DNA of 64,000 bases from Eucalyptus grandis (taxonomy: Eukaryota > Streptophyta > Magnoliopsida > Myrtales > Myrtaceae). The stretch covers positions 39,271,871 to 39,335,870 of the forward strand of contig NC_052616.1 in NCBI RefSeq assembly GCF_016545825.1, written 5' to 3'. This document shows, piece after piece, positions 1-13,526 of the stretch (position 1 is its first letter; each line of letters opens with the position of its first letter). A program made the translations under genes and the position numbers. Under the pieces are notes generated by a model that was given only the letters and a program-made list of their open reading frames with translations, did not search any database and was not told the DNA's origin.

Positions 1-1316
1 AACCTTGAGGCACGACTTCAAGAAGCTGAGAATACGGAAAGAGCTTAGAGAAGAGTTGAAGGATGCTCAACATAAGTTGCAAAAGAAAGAAATCATAAAT
101 TGCATCAAGTTAGTCAGGCTCATACAATTGGTGATACTATGAAAGCTGAAGAAGTAGTATTAGGGGAAAGCACATGTGATACTTCTCATTCCAAAGGAAA
201 GTCTCATTTCGATTCGAGGACAGCATATGAAGTTTCCGCATGAATATCAGTTTTAATAAAGTATCAATGGACCAATTACTATCTATTTCAAGCTCTCAAT
301 GACGACGTTTTATCATAACCAAAGTTTTTTTTGTCCTAGTGATGAGAGGGAAAGAGGCTAAGCTTAGGGGAAACGGGCGTAGTCCGAGAGTGCGCATTGG
401 AAAAGAATTGTCTTTCTTGTCTTTCTCTAGACAATAGGAGAATGTTGAACATGGGACATTCTGTGGGGGAAGAGAAGGTAAAGTGTTAGTGTGCAGGAAG
501 GAGTGATGGCGGTGCGGCAGCACCTCGATCCTCGTGCGTGCGTAAAACGTGCGCACCTCGGTCCCTAGACGTGCGCACCTCGGTCCCTAGACGTGCGCAG
601 GGAGGGGCATGTCTCTTGTCCTGTATCACCTAGAGAGGGAGTTCTGGGCGCCTTATAAGGCCATGGGACCTCTAATTATACACATGCATTTTCTTGGGGT
701 AGTATGGCCTGCCCTAAAAAAACCCGTAGTGTTAGAAGCAGACAATAAAAAACTTAAAGTGTGTTTCTTAGCACGTTGAGTGAAAAAATAACATTGGCAA
801 ACAAGAAAGAATTGCAAACCTTGAGGCACGACTTCAAGAAGCTGAGAATACTGCCAAAGAGCTTAGAGAAGAGTTGAAGGATGCTCAACATAAGTTGCAA
901 AAGAAAGAAATCATAAATTGCATCAAGTTAGTCAGGCTCATACAATTGGTGATACTATGAAAGCTGAAGAAGTATTAGGGGGAAGCACATGTGATACTTC
1001 TCATTCCAAAGGAAAGTCTCATTTCGATTCACAGACAGCATATGAAGTTTCTGGCATGAATATCAGTTTTAATAAAGTATCAATGGACGGTAATTACTGC
1101 TGTAAAGGTCAAGCTCTCAATGACGACTGCTGTGTTCATAACCAAAGTTTTTTTTGTCCTAGTGATGAGAGGGAAAGAGGCTAAGCTTAGGGGAAACGGG
1201 CGTAGTCCGAGAGTGCAGCATTGGAAAAGAATTCGTCTACACAGTTGTCTTTCTCTAGACAATAGGAGAATGTTGAACATGGGACATTCAGGGGGGAAGA
1301 GAAGGTAAAGTGTTAG

Positions 1317-2065
1317 TGTGCGGGAAGGAGTGATGGCGGTGCCCAATGGATAAGTCCTCGTGGTGCAAAACGTGCGCACCTCGGTCCCTGAGTGACAAAA
1401 GAGGACGCAATAAGGTCATGTCTCTTGTCCCGTATCACCTAGAGAGGGAGTTCTGGGCCGCCTTATAAGGCCATGGGACCTCTAATTATACACATGCATT
1501 TTCTTGGGGTAGTATGGCCTGCCTAAAAAACAGTGTTAGAAGCAACAAAATGTACAGCCTTTGGAATTGCAAACCTTGAGGCACGACTTCAAGAAGCTGA
1601 GAATACCACCAAAGAGCTTAGAGAAGAGTTGAAGGATGCTCAACATAAGTTGCAAAAGAAAGAAATCATAAATTGCATCAAGTTAGTCGCTCATACAATT
1701 GGTGATACTATGAAAGCTGAAGAAGTATTAGGGGAAGCACATGTGATACTTCTCATTCCAAAGGAAAGTCTCATTTCGATTCGCAGACACAGCATATGAA
1801 GTTTCGGCATGAATATCAGTTTTAATAAAGTATCAATGGACCACCTGTAAAGGTCAAGCTCTCAATGACGACTATTTTGTTCATAACCAAAGTTTTTTTT
1901 GTCCTAGTGATGAGAGGAAAGAGGCTAAGCTTAGGGAAACGGGTGGATCGTAGTCCGAGAGTGCAGGCATTGGAAAAGAATTCGTCTACACAGTTGTCTT
2001 TCTCTAGACAATAGGAGAATGTTGAACATGGGACATTCAACGGGGGAAGAGAAGGTAAAGTGTTA
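1317..2065 (+). repeat. Hybrid B segment (interleaved B with C+A)
   Basis: This segment stands where B should lie. Its text alternates short runs from B (CCCAATGGATAAG, GAGTGACAAAAGAGGACGCAATAAGGTCAT) with runs from C and A in collinear order. Further hybrid segments lie at about 3,801-4,530, 5,360-6,110, 6,975-7,690 and 8,571-9,300. The switches are too frequent for ordinary recombination. Confidence 0.7.
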
Positions 2066-5000
2066 GTGTGCAGGAAGGAGTGATGGCGGTGCGGCCGCAC
2101 CTCGGTCCTCGTGCGTGCGTCCTGGGACGTGCGCACCTCGGTCCCTAGACGTGCGCGCGGGAGGGGCATGTCTCTTGTCCTGTATCACCTAGAGAGGGAG
2201 TTCTGGGCCGCCTTATAAGGCCATGGGACCTCTAATTATACACATGCATTTTCTTGGGGTAGTATGGCCTGCCCTAAAAAAACCTGTAGTGTTAGAAGCA
2301 GACAAAATGTGTACAGCCCTGAAAACTTAAAGAATTGCAAACCTTGAGGCACGACTTCAAGAAGCTGAGAATACTGCCAAAGAGCTTAGAGAAGAGTTGA
2401 AGGATGCTCAACATAAGTTGCAAAAGAAAGAAATCATAAATTGCATCAAGTTAGTCAGGCTCATACAATTGGTGATACTATGAAAGCTGAAGAAGTATTA
2501 GGGGGAAGCACATGTGATACTTCTCATTCCAAAGGAAAGTCTCATTTCGATTCACAGACAGCATATGAAGTTTCTGGCATGAATATCAGTTTTAATAAAG
2601 TATCAATGGACGGTAATTACTGCTGTAAAGGTCAAGCTCTCAATGACGACTGCTGTGTTCATAACCAAAGTTTTTTTGTCCTAGTGATGAGAGGGAAAGA
2701 GGCTAAGCTTAGGGGAAACAGGCGTAGTCCGACAGTGCAGGCATTGGAAAAGAATTCGTCTACACAGTTGTCTTTCTCTAGACAATAGGAGAATGTTGAA
2801 CATGGGACATTCAACGGGGGAAGAGAAGGTAAAGTGTTAGTGTGCAATGGATAAGGTAAGGAGTGATGGCGGTGCGGCTACGCACCTCAAGACTCCTCAA
2901 TGGTCCTCGTGCGTGCGTGAAAAATGTGCGCACCTCGGTCCCTAGACGTGCGCAATTGAAGGGTCCCTAGTAAAAATGCTAAGGGGCATGTCTCTTGTCC
3001 CATTCTGTATCACCTAGAGAGGGAGTTCAATATCTATTTTGGCCGCCTTATAAGGCCATGGGACCTCTAATTATACACATGCATTTTCTTGGGGTAGTAT
3101 GGCCTGCCCTAAAAAAATGTCCTTTGTCCCGTATCACCTAGAGTGTTAGAATACACATGCATTTTCTTGGGGTAGTATGGCCTGCCCTAAAAACCCGTAG
3201 TGTTAGAAGCAGACAAAATGTGTACAGCCCTGAAAACTTAAAGAATTGTTTCTTAACACGTTGAGTGAAGCAGAAATAACATTGGCATGGCAACAAGAAA
3301 GAATTGCAAACCTTGAGGCACGACTTCAAGAAGCTGAGAATACTGCCAAAGAGCTTAGAGAAGAGTTGAAGGATGCTCAACATAAGTTGCAAAAGAAAGA
3401 AATCATAAATTGCATCAAGTTAGTCAGGCTCATACAATTGGTGATACTATGAAAGCTGAAGAAGTATTAGGGGGAAGCACATGTGATACTTCTCATTCCA
3501 AAGGAAAGTCTCATTTCGATTCGCAGACAGCATATGAAGTTTCTGGCATGAATATCAGTTTTAATAAAGTATCAATGGACGGTAATTACTGCTGTAAAGG
3601 TCAAGCTCTCAATGACGACTGCTGTGTTCATAACCAAAGTTTTTTTTGTCCTAGTGATGAGAGGGAAAGAGGCTAAGCTTAGGGGAAACGGGCGTAGTCC
3701 GAGAGTGCAGGCATTGAAAAGAATTCGTCTACACAGTTGTCTTTCTCTAGACAATAGGAGAATGTTGAACATGGGACATTCAGTGGGGAAAGAGAAGGTA
3801 AAGTGTTAGTGTGCAGGAAGGAGTGATGGCGGTGCGGCCGCACCCAATCCTCGGATAAGTAAAACGTGCGCACCTCGGTCCCTAGACGTGCGCAAGAGGG
3901 GCATGTCTCTTGTCCCGTATCACCTAGAGAGGGAGTTCTGACCGCCTTATAAGGCCATGGGACCTCTAATTATACACATGCATTTTCTTGGGGTAGTATG
4001 GCCATTAAAAAAACCGTTATAAGAAAAAGAAACTTAAAGAATTGCAAACCTTGAGGCACGACTTCAAGAAAAATACCTAAAGAGCTTAGAGAAGAGTTGA
4101 AGGATGCTCAACATAAGTTGCAAAAGAAAGAAATCATAAATTGCATCAAGTTAGTCTTTCATACAATTGGTGATACTATGAAAGCTGAAGAAGTATTAGG
4201 GGAAGCACATGTGATACTTCTCATTCCAAAGGAAAGTCTCATTTCGATTACTAGTAAAAAGCATATGAAGTTTCTATTATGGTGGATGAATATCAGTTTT
4301 AATAAAGTATCAATGGACGGTAATTACTGCTGTAAAGGTCAAGCTCTCAATGACCTTCCCGCGCAAAGTTCATAACCAAAGTTTTTTTTGTCCTAGTGAT
4401 GAGAGGGAAAGAGGCTAAGCTTAGGGGAAACAGGCGTAGTCCGAGAATGCAGGCATTGGAAATGAATTCGTCTACACAGTTGTCTTTCTCTAGACAATAG
4501 GAGAATGTTGAACATGGGACATTCAGTGGGGGAAGAGAAGGTAAAGTGTTAGTGTGCAGGAAGGAGTGATGGCGGTGCGGCCGCACCTCGGTCCTCGTGC
4601 GTGCGTAAAACGTGCGCACCTCGGTCCCTAGACGTGCGCATGGAGGGGCATGTCTCTTGTCCTGTATCACCTAGAGAGGGAGTTCTGGGCCGCCTTATAA
4701 GGCCATGGGACCTCTAATTATACACATGCATTTTCTTGGGGTAGTATGGCCTGCCCTAAAAAAACCCGTAGTGTTAGAAGCAGACAATATGTGTACAGCC
4801 CTGAAAACTTAAAGTTACGTGTTTCTTAGCACGTTGAAAACTAACATTGGCAAACAAGAAAGAATTGCAAACCTTGAGGCACGACTTCAAGAAGCTGAGA
4901 ATACCGCCAAAGAGCTTAGAGAAGAGTTGAAGGATGCTCAACATAAGTTGCAAAAGAAAGAAATCATAAATTGCATCAAGTTAGTCAGGCTCATACAATT

Positions 5001-8000
5001 GGTGATACTATGAAAGCCTGAAGAAGTATTAGGGGAAGCACATGTGATACTTCTCATTCCAAAGGAAAGTCTCATTTCGATTCACGACAGCATATGAAGT
5101 TTCTGGCATGAATATCAGTTTTAATAAAGTATCAATGGAAGGTAATTACTCTGTAAAGGTCAAGCTCTCAATGACGACTGCTGTGTTCATAACCAAAGTT
5201 TTTTTTGTCCTAGTGATGAGAGGGAAAGAGGCTAAGCTTAGGGAAACGGGCGTAGTCCGAGAGTGCGCGCATTGGAAAAGAATTCGTCTACACAGTTGTC
5301 TTTCTCTAGACAATAGGAGAATGTTGAACATGGGACATTCAGTGGGGGAAGAGAAGGTAAAGTGTTAGTGTGCAGGAAGGAGTGATGGCGGTGCGGCCAA
5401 CCTCCCTCGTGGATAAAACGTGCGCACCTCGGTCCCTAGACGTGCGCGGGGAGGGGCATGTCTCTTGTCCCGACAATCACCTAGAGAGGGTCATTAAAAC
5501 CTTATAAGGCCATGGGACCTCTAATTATACACATGCATTTTCTTGGGGTAGTATGGCCTGCCCTAAAAAACCTAATGGGGGAAGTGTTAGAAGCCTACTT
5601 TGACAAAATGCATCAGCAATTGATGTTTCTTAAAACTTGCAAACCTTGAGGCACGACTTCAAGAATATTCAGAATACGCCAAAATTGAGCTTAGAAAAAG
5701 AGTTGAAGGATGCTCAACATAAGTTGCAAAAGAAAAAATCATAAATTGCATCAGTTAGTTTGGTCATACAATTGGTGATACTATGAAAGCTGAAGAAGTA
5801 GTATTAGGGGAAGCACATGTGATACTTCTCATTCCAAAGGAAAGTCTCATTTCGATTCGGATCAGAGCGAAGTTTCGCATGAATATCCCGTTTTAATAAA
5901 GTATCAATGGACGGTAATTACCTTAAAGGTCAAGCTCTCAATGACGACTGTGTTCATAACCAAAGTTTTTTTTCCTAGTGATGAGAGGGAAAGAGGCTAA
6001 GCTTAGGGGAAATGAGGGGTATCCGAGAGTGCGCAACATTGGAAAAGAATTGTCTACACAGTTGTCTTTCTCTAGACAATAGGAGAATGGCTTGAACATG
6101 GGACATTCCGGTGGGGAAGAGAAGGTAAAGTGTTAAGTGTGCAGGAAGGAGTGATGGCGGTGAAGGCACCTCGGTGGTCGGGCGTGCGTAAAACGTGCGC
6201 ACCTCGGTCCTCGTGCGTGCGTAAAACGTGCGCACCTCGGTCCCTAGACGTGCGCAGGGAGGGGCATGTCTCTTGTCCTGTATCACCTAGAGAGGGAGTT
6301 CTGGGCCGCCTTATAAGGCCATGGGACCTCTAATTATACACATGCATTTTCTTGGGGTAGTATGGCCTGCCCTAAAAAACCCGTAGTGTTAGAAGCAGAC
6401 AATATGTGTACAGCCCTGAAAACTTAAAGTTACGTGTTTCTTAGCACGTTGAAAACATTGGCAAACAAGAAAGAATTGCAAACCTTGAGGCACGACTTCA
6501 AGAAGCTGAGAATACCGCCAAAGAGCTTAGAGAAGAGTTGAAGGATGCTCAACATAAGTTGCAAAAGAAAGAAATCATAAATTGCATCAAGTTAGTCGAG
6601 GCTCATACAATTGGTGATACTATGAAACCTGAAGAAGTATTAGGGGAAGCACATGTGATACTTCTCATTCCAAAGGAAAGTCTCATTTCGATTCACGACA
6701 CAGCATATGAAGTTTCTGGCATGAATATCAGTTTTAATAAAGTATCAATGGAAGGTAATTGCTCTGTAAAGGTCAAGCTCTCAATGACGACTGCTGTGTT
6801 CATAACCAAAGTTTTTTTGTCCTAGTGATGAGAGGGAAAGAGGCTAAGCTTAGGGAAACGGGCGTAGTCCGAGAGTGCGAGCATTGGAAAAGAATTCGTC
6901 TACACAGTTGTCTTTCTCTAGACAATAGGAGAATGTTGAACATGGGACATTCAGTGGGGGGGAAGAGAAGGTAAAGTGTTAGTGTGCTGATGGCGGTGCG
7001 GCCAACCTCCCAATGGATAAGAAGTATGGGAGGTGCGCACCTCGGCCCCTAGACATGAAAGTGACAAAAGGGGCATGTCTCTTGTCTGTATCACCTAGAG
7101 TCAGTTAAAACCGCCTTATAAGGCCATGGGACCTCTAATTATACACATGCATTTTCTTGGGGTAGTATGGCATGACCCTAAAAACAATGCATTAGAAGCA
7201 ATTGATGTTTCTTTCCTTTGGAAACTTAAAGAATTGCAAACCTTGAGCCACGACTTCAAGAAGCTGAGAATACCGCAAAGAGCTTAGAGAAGAGTTGAAG
7301 GATGCTCAAATAAGTTGCAAAAAAAGAAATCATAAATTGCATCAAGTTAGTGGTCATACAATTGGTGATACTATGAAAGCTGAAGAAGTATTAGGGGAAG
7401 CACATGTGATACTTCTCATTCCAAAGGAAAGTCTCATTTCGATTCGGCGACGGCATATGAAGTTTCGCATGAATATCAGTTTTAATAAAGTATCAATGGA
7501 CGGTAACCACCTTCAATCAAGCTCTCAATGACGACTGCTGTGTTCATAACCAAAGTTTTTTTAAATCCTAGTGATGAGAAAAGAGGCTAAGCTTGGGGGA
7601 GGCGTAGTCCGAGAGTGGATCATTGGAAAAGAATTCGTCTTGAATTGTCTTTCTCTAGACAATAGGAGAATGTTGAACATGGGACATTCAGTGGGGGAAG
7701 AGAAGGTAAAGTGTTAGTGTGCAGGAAGGAGTGATGGCGGTGCGGCCGCACCTCGGTCCTCGTGCGTGCGTAAAACGTGCGCACCTCGGTCCTGGGACTT
7801 GCGCACCTCGGTCCCTAGACGTGCGCTGGGAGGGGCATGTCTCTTGTCCTGTATCACCTAGAGAGGGAGTTCTGGGCCGCCTTATAAGGCCATGGGACCT
7901 CTAATTATACACATGCATTTTCTTGGGGTAGTATGGCCTGCCCTAAAAAAACCCGTAGTGTTAGAAGCAGACAATATGTGTACAGCCCTGAAAACTTAAA

Positions 8001-8570
8001 GTTACGTGTTTCTTAGCACGTTGAGTGAAGCAGAAATAACATTGGCAAACAAGAAAGAATTGCAAACCTTGAGGCACGACTTCAAGAAGCTGAGAATACC
8101 GCCAAAGAGCTTAGAGAAGAGTTGAAGGATGCTCAACATAAGTTGCAAAAGAAAGAAATCATAAATTGCATCAAGTTAGTCGGCTCATACAATTGGTGAT
8201 ACTATGAAACCTGAAGAAGTATTAGGGGAAGCACATGTGATACTTCTCATTCCAAAGGAAAGTCTCATTTCGATTCACGACAGCATATGAAGTTTCTGGC
8301 ATGAATATCAGTTTTAATAAAGTATCAATGGAAGGTAATTGCTCTGCTGTAAAGGTCAAGCTCTCAATGACGACTGCTGTGTTCATAACCAAAGTTTTTT
8401 TTGTCCTAGTGATGAGAGGGAAAGAGGCTAAGCTTAGGGGAAACGGGCGTAGTCCGAGAGTGCAGGCATTGGAAAAGAATTCGTCTACACAGTTGTCTTT
8501 CTCTAGACAATAGGAGAATGTTGAACATGGGACATTCAGTGGGGGAAGAGAAGGTAAAGTGTTAGTGTGC

Positions 8571-9300
8571 AGGGAAGGAGTGATGGCGGTCCAACCTCCC
8601 AATGGATAAGAAGTATGGGTGGTAGCAAGAGCCCCTCGGTCCCTGAAAGTGACAAAGGGGCATGTCTCTTGTCTACACCTAAGGGGAGTCATTAAAACCG
8701 TTATAAGGCCATGGGACCTCTAATTATACACATGCATTTTCTTGGGGTAAAAAATACCTAAAAAACCTGGGGGAAGTAGCATGACCCTACAAAATTGACA
8801 ATGCATCGAAAACTTAAAGAATTGCAAACCTTTGCACGACTTCAAGAAGAAATCCACCAAAGAGCTTAGAGAAGAGTTGAAGGATGCTCAACATAAGTTG
8901 CAAAAAAAGAAATCATAAATTGCATCAAGTTAAAATGCTAAGCTCATACAATTTGGTGATACTATGAAAGTGGAGAAGTATTAGGGGGAAGCACATGTGA
9001 TACTTCTCATTCCAAAGGAAAGTCTCATTTCGATTCCGGGGATCATATGAAGTTTCGGATGAATATCGCCATTTTAATAAAGTATCAATGGAAAGACAAC
9101 GAACCAAGCTCTCAATGATCTATTTTGTTCATAAGTTCAAAAGTTTTTTTAAATCCTAGTGATGAGAGGGAAAGAGGCTAAGAGGGAAACGAGCGTGGAT
9201 CCCTACGAAGTGTCTTGAATTGGAAAAGAATTTCTGTCTCATTGTCTTTCTCTAGACAATAGGAGAATGTTGAACATGGGACATTCAGTGGGGGAAGAGA
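8571..9300 (+). repeat. Hybrid B segment, clearest example
   Basis: B words (CCAACCTCCCAATGGATAAG, GTCATTAAAACCGTTATAAG, AAAATACCTA, AAAGACAACGAACCA, ATCTATTTTGTTC, TTTTTTAAATCC) are interspersed every 10-40 bases with C and A words (CATGTCTCTTGTC, CCATGGGACCTCTAATTATA, CTTCTCATTCCAAAGG, CTAGTGATGAGAGGG). Both parental orders are preserved. Clean A (8,065-8,570) precedes it and clean C (9,301-9,621) follows, so it occupies exactly the B position. Confidence 0.75.
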
Positions 9301-9558
9301 AGGTAAAGTGTTAGTGTGCAGGAAGGAGTGATGGCGGTGCGGCCGCACCTCCGTCCTCGTGCGTGCGTAAAACGTGCGCAGGGAGGGGCATGTCTCTTGT
9401 CCTGTATCACCTAGAGAGGGAGTTCTGGGCCGCCTTATAAGGCCATGGGACCTCTAATTATACACATGCATTTTCTTGGGGTAGTATGGCCTGCCCTAAA
9501 AAAACCCGTAGTGTTAGAAGCAAAAAATATGTGTACACCCCTGAAAACTTAAAGTTAC

Positions 9559-9864
9559 GTGTTTCTTAGCAGGTTGAGTGAAGCAGAAAGAACATTGGCA
9601 TGGCAACAAGAAAGAATTGCAAACCTTGAGGCACGACTTCAAGAAGCTGAGAATACTGCCAAAGAGCTTAGAGAAGAGTTGAAGGATGCTCAACATAAGT
9701 TGCAAAATGAAAGAAATCATAAATTGCATCAAGTTAGTCAGGCTCATACAATTGGTGATACTATGAAACCTGAAGAAGTATTAGGGGGAACGACATGTGA
9801 TTCTTCTCATTCCAAAGGAAAGTCTCATTTCGATTCACGACAGCATATGAAGTTTCTGGCATGA
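9559..9864 (+). pseudogene. Coiled-coil protein gene fragment (block A), best copy
   Basis: About 100 codons read through a strongly helical, charged segment: a LAWQQERIANLEARLQEAE stretch followed by KELREELKDAQHKLQ, with heptad-spaced hydrophobics typical of a coiled coil. A segment rich in Ser, His and Asp follows. Equivalent copies elsewhere carry a 1-bp deletion after HKLQ, giving the false KKEIINCIKL tail, or a 1-bp loss at the GATTCACGACAGC site; this copy breaks at the latter. I recognise the style of an uncharacterised plant coiled-coil family but cannot name the gene. No promoter-to-stop gene structure is visible, so I call it a captured gene fragment. Confidence 0.6.
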
Positions 9865-11063
9865 ATATCAGTTTTAATAAAGTATCAATGGAAGGTAATT
9901 GCTCCTGTAAAGGTCAAGCTCTCAATGACGACTGCTGTGTTCATAACCGTAGTTTTTTTTTGTCCTAGTGATGAGAGGGAAAGAGGCTAAGCTTAGGGGA
10001 AACAGGCGTAGTCCGAGAGTGCAGGCATTGGAAAAGAATTCGTCTACACAGTTGTCTTTCTCTAGACAATAGGAGAATGTTGAACATGGGACATTCAGTG
10101 GGGGAAGAGAAGGTAAAGTGTTAGCTACGGTATCCAACCTCCCAATGGATAAGAAGTATGGGAGGTAGCAAGAGCCCTCTGCATTGAAAGTGACAAAAGA
10201 GGACTACAATAAGGTCATTAAAACCGTTATAAGAAAAAGAAACAAGACTCCTCAATGCAGAAGAAAAATACCTAATGGGGGAAGTAGCATGACCCTACTT
10301 TGACAATGCATCGAGCAATTGATGTTTCTTTCCTTTGGAACTTCTAAGGAATCTCATCCACCATGCAGGCCATATTCACCGTCAGAAGCAATTGAAGTTA
10401 CGTAAAAATCGGATGCATTGGTTACTAGTAAAAATGCTAAGCTCGTTAAATTTGGTATTACGGTGGATGTAGCTAACTGAAGTAAGATGCTGAGGGCCGC
10501 ACATTCTGCGCACGTCCGGGGATCGAGGCGCGGATGTACCGCCATCCCTCCTTCCCGCGCAAAGACAACGAACCACCTTCAATATCTATTTTGTTATGTA
10601 GTTCGACGTTTTATTAAATCCTTAAGAACAAGTTGGTGGGAGAATATGAGGTGGATCCCTACCTCGCAACTATCTTGAATTGTAGTTTCTGGCTCATATA
10701 TGGCTTGCCTTTCGTGCATCCCGAATGTGCAAGTGTGCAAGGAAGGAGTGATGGCGGTGCGGCAGCACCTCGGTGCTCGTGGGTGCGTAAAACGTGCGCA
10801 CCTCGGTCCCTAGACATGCGCAGGAAGGGGGCATGTCTCTTGTCCTGTATCACCTACAGAGGGAGTTCTGGGCCGCCTTATAAGGCCATGGGACCTCTAA
10901 TTATACACATGCATTTTCTTGGGGTAGTATGGCCTGCCCTAAAAAACCCGTAGTGTTAGAAGCAGACAATATGTGTACAGCCCTGAAAACTTAAAGTTAC
11001 GTGTTTCTTAGCACGTTGAGTGAAGCAGAAATAACATTGGCATGGCAACAAGAAAGAATTGCA
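9622..11063 (+). repeat. Clean array unit A-B-C, 1,442 bp
   Basis: This is the best reference unit. A is 9,622-10,124, B is 10,125-10,736 and C is 10,737-11,063. The three blocks are contiguous without interleaving, and the same order recurs in the next two units. It shows the arrangement that the shorter units to the left have apparently lost or scrambled. Confidence 0.85.
10590..10735 (+). pseudogene. SWEET sugar-transporter exon fragment
   Basis: One frame reads [19 protein letters not shown], then [17 protein letters not shown]. The Asp-Pro-Tyr-Leu-Ala-Thr, Leu-Asn-Cys and Gly-Leu-Pro-Phe-Val-His-Pro motifs are hallmarks of the first MtN3/saliva triple-helix bundle of plant SWEET proteins, bidirectional sugar uniporters of the plasma or vacuolar membrane. 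A TAA lies upstream in the frame, and the match ends abruptly at 10,735, where the GC-rich block C begins. It is a captured piece and cannot make a transporter. Confidence 0.8.
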
Positions 11064-12547
11064 AACCTTGAGGCACGACTTCAAGAAGCTGAGAATACAG
11101 CCAAAGAGCTTAGAGAAGAGTTGAAGGATGCTCAACATAAGTTGCAAAATGAAAGAAATCATAAATTGCATCAAGTTAGTCGAGGCTCATACAATTGGTG
11201 ATACTATGAAACCTAAAGAAGTATTAGGGGAAACACATGTGATACTTCTCATTCCAAAGGAAAGTCTCATTTCGATTCACAGACAGCATATGAAGTTTCT
11301 GGCATGAATATCAGTTTTAATAAAGTATCAATGGAAGGTAATTGCTCCTGTAAAGGTCAAGCTCTCAATGACGACTGCTGTGTTCATAACCAAGTTTTTT
11401 TTGTCCTAGTGATGAGAGGGAAAGAGGCTAAGCTTAGGGAAACAGGCGTAGTCCGAGAGTGCAGGCATTGGAAAAGAATTCGTCTACACAGTTGTCTTTC
11501 TCTAGACAATAGGAGAATGTTGAACATGGGACATTCAGTGGGGGAAGAGAAGGTAAAGTGTTAGCTACGGTATCCAACCTCCCAATGGATAAGAAGTATG
11601 GGAGGTAGCAAGAGCCCTCTGCATTGAAAGTGACAAAAGAGGACTACAATAAGGTCATTAAAACCGTTATAAGAAAAAGAAACAAGACTCCTCAATGCAG
11701 AAGAAAAAATACCTAATGGGGGAAGTAGCATGACCCTACTTTGACAATGCATCGAGCAATTGATGTTTCTTTCCTTTGGAACTTCTAAGGAATCTCATCC
11801 ACCATGCAGGCCATATTCACCGTCAGAAGCAATTGAAGTTACGGAAAAATCGGATGCATTGGTTACTAGTAAAAATGCTAAGCTCGTTAAATTTGGTATT
11901 ATGGTGGATGCAGCTAACAGAAGTAAGATGCTGAGGGCCGCACATTCTGCGCACGTCCGGGGATCGAGGCGCGGATGTACCGCCATCCCTCCTTCCCGCG
12001 CAAAGACAACGAACCACCTTCAATATCTATTTTGTTCTGTAGTTCGACGTTTTTTTAAATCCTTAAGAACAAGTTGGTGGGAGAATATGAGGTGGATCCC
12101 TACCTCGCAACTGTCTTGAATTGTAGTTTCTGGCTCATATATAGGTTGCCTTTCGTGCATCCCGAACGTGCAAGTGTGCAGGAAGGAGTGATGGCGGTGC
12201 GGCCGCACCTCGGTCCTCGGGCGTGCGTAAAACGTGCACACCTCGATCCTGGAACGTGCGCACCTCGGTCACTGGACGTGCGCACCTCGGTCCCTAGACG
12301 TGCGCAGGGAGGGACATGTCTCTTGTCCTGTATCACCTAGAGTGGGAGTTCTGGGCCGCCTTATATGGCCATGGGACCTCTAATTATACACATGCATTTT
12401 CTTGGGGTAGTATGGCCTGCCCTAAAAAAACCCGTAGTGTTAGAAGCAGACAATATGTGTACAGCCCTGAAAACTTAAAGTTACGTGTTTCTTAGCACGT
12501 TGAGTGAAGCAGAAATAACATTGGCATGGCAACAAGAAAGAATTGCA
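11064..12547 (+). repeat. Clean array unit A-B-C, 1,484 bp
   Basis: Same block order as the preceding unit, with high identity through A and B. The GC-rich part of C is longer because the short motif around GTGCGCACCTCGGTC is repeated several times between 12,203 and 12,306. This expansion of a roughly 25-bp subrepeat accounts for most of the length difference. Confidence 0.85.
12030..12177 (+). pseudogene. SWEET exon fragment, second copy
   Basis: Near-identical to the copy at 10.6 kb, reading [18 protein letters not shown], then [16 protein letters not shown]. The glycine of the GLPFVHP motif is Arg here. It ends at the same junction with block C, so this truncation was present in the amplified unit before duplication. 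Confidence 0.78.
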
Positions 12548-13526
12548 AACCTTGAGGCACGACTTCAGGAAGCTGCGAATACTCCCAAAGAGCTTTGAGA
12601 AGAGTTGAAGGATGCTCAAGATATTGGAAATTGAAAGAAGTCATAAATCGCATCAAGTTAGTCAGGCACATACAATTGGTGATACTGTGAAACTTGAAGA
12701 AGTATTAGAGGGAAACGCATGTGATACTTCTCATTCCAAAGGGCAGTCTCGGTCCGATTCACAGATAGCATATGAAGTTTCTGGCATAAATATTAGCTCT
12801 GATAAAGTATCAATGAAAGGTAACTGCTCCTACAAAGGTCAAGCTTTCAGTGACGACTGTTATGCTCATAACTATAGTTTTTTTTGTCCGAGTGATGAGA
12901 GGGAAAGAGGCTAACCTTAGGGGAAACAGGTGTAGTCCGAGACTGCATGCATTGGAAAAGAATTCGTCTACATAGCTGTCTTTCTCTGGACAAGAGGAGA
13001 ATGTTGAACATGGGACATTCGGAGGGGGAAGAGAAGGTAAAGTGTCAGTTGCGGTATCCAACCTCCCAATGGATAAGAAGTATGGGAGGTAGCAAGAGCC
13101 CTCTGCATTGAAAGTGACAAAAGAGGACTACAATAAGGTCATTAAAACCGTTATAAGAAAAAGAAACAAGACTCCTCAATGCAGAAGAAAAAATACCTAA
13201 TGGGGGAAGTAGCATGACCCTACTTTGACAATGCATCGAGCAATTGATATTTTTTACCTTTGGAACTTCTAAGGAATCTCATCCACCATGCAAACCATAT
13301 TCAACTTCAGAAGCAACTAAAGTTACGAAAAAATCGGATACTTTGGTTGCTAGTAAAGATGCAGAACTTGTTAAATGTGGTATTATGGTGGATGCAACTA
13401 ACGGAAGTAAGATGCTGAGTGGCACACTTTCTGCGCACGTTCGGGGATCAAGGCGTGGATGCATCGACATCCCTCCTCCCCGCGCAAAGCCAATAAACCA
13501 CCTTCTATATCTATTTTGTTTCGCAG

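Noticed and set aside
296..9107. Many 60-150-codon frames across the left array
   Set aside because: They are repeated shadows of the same units; the sense frames are broken fragments of the coiled-coil gene and the antisense frames are reverse readings of it.
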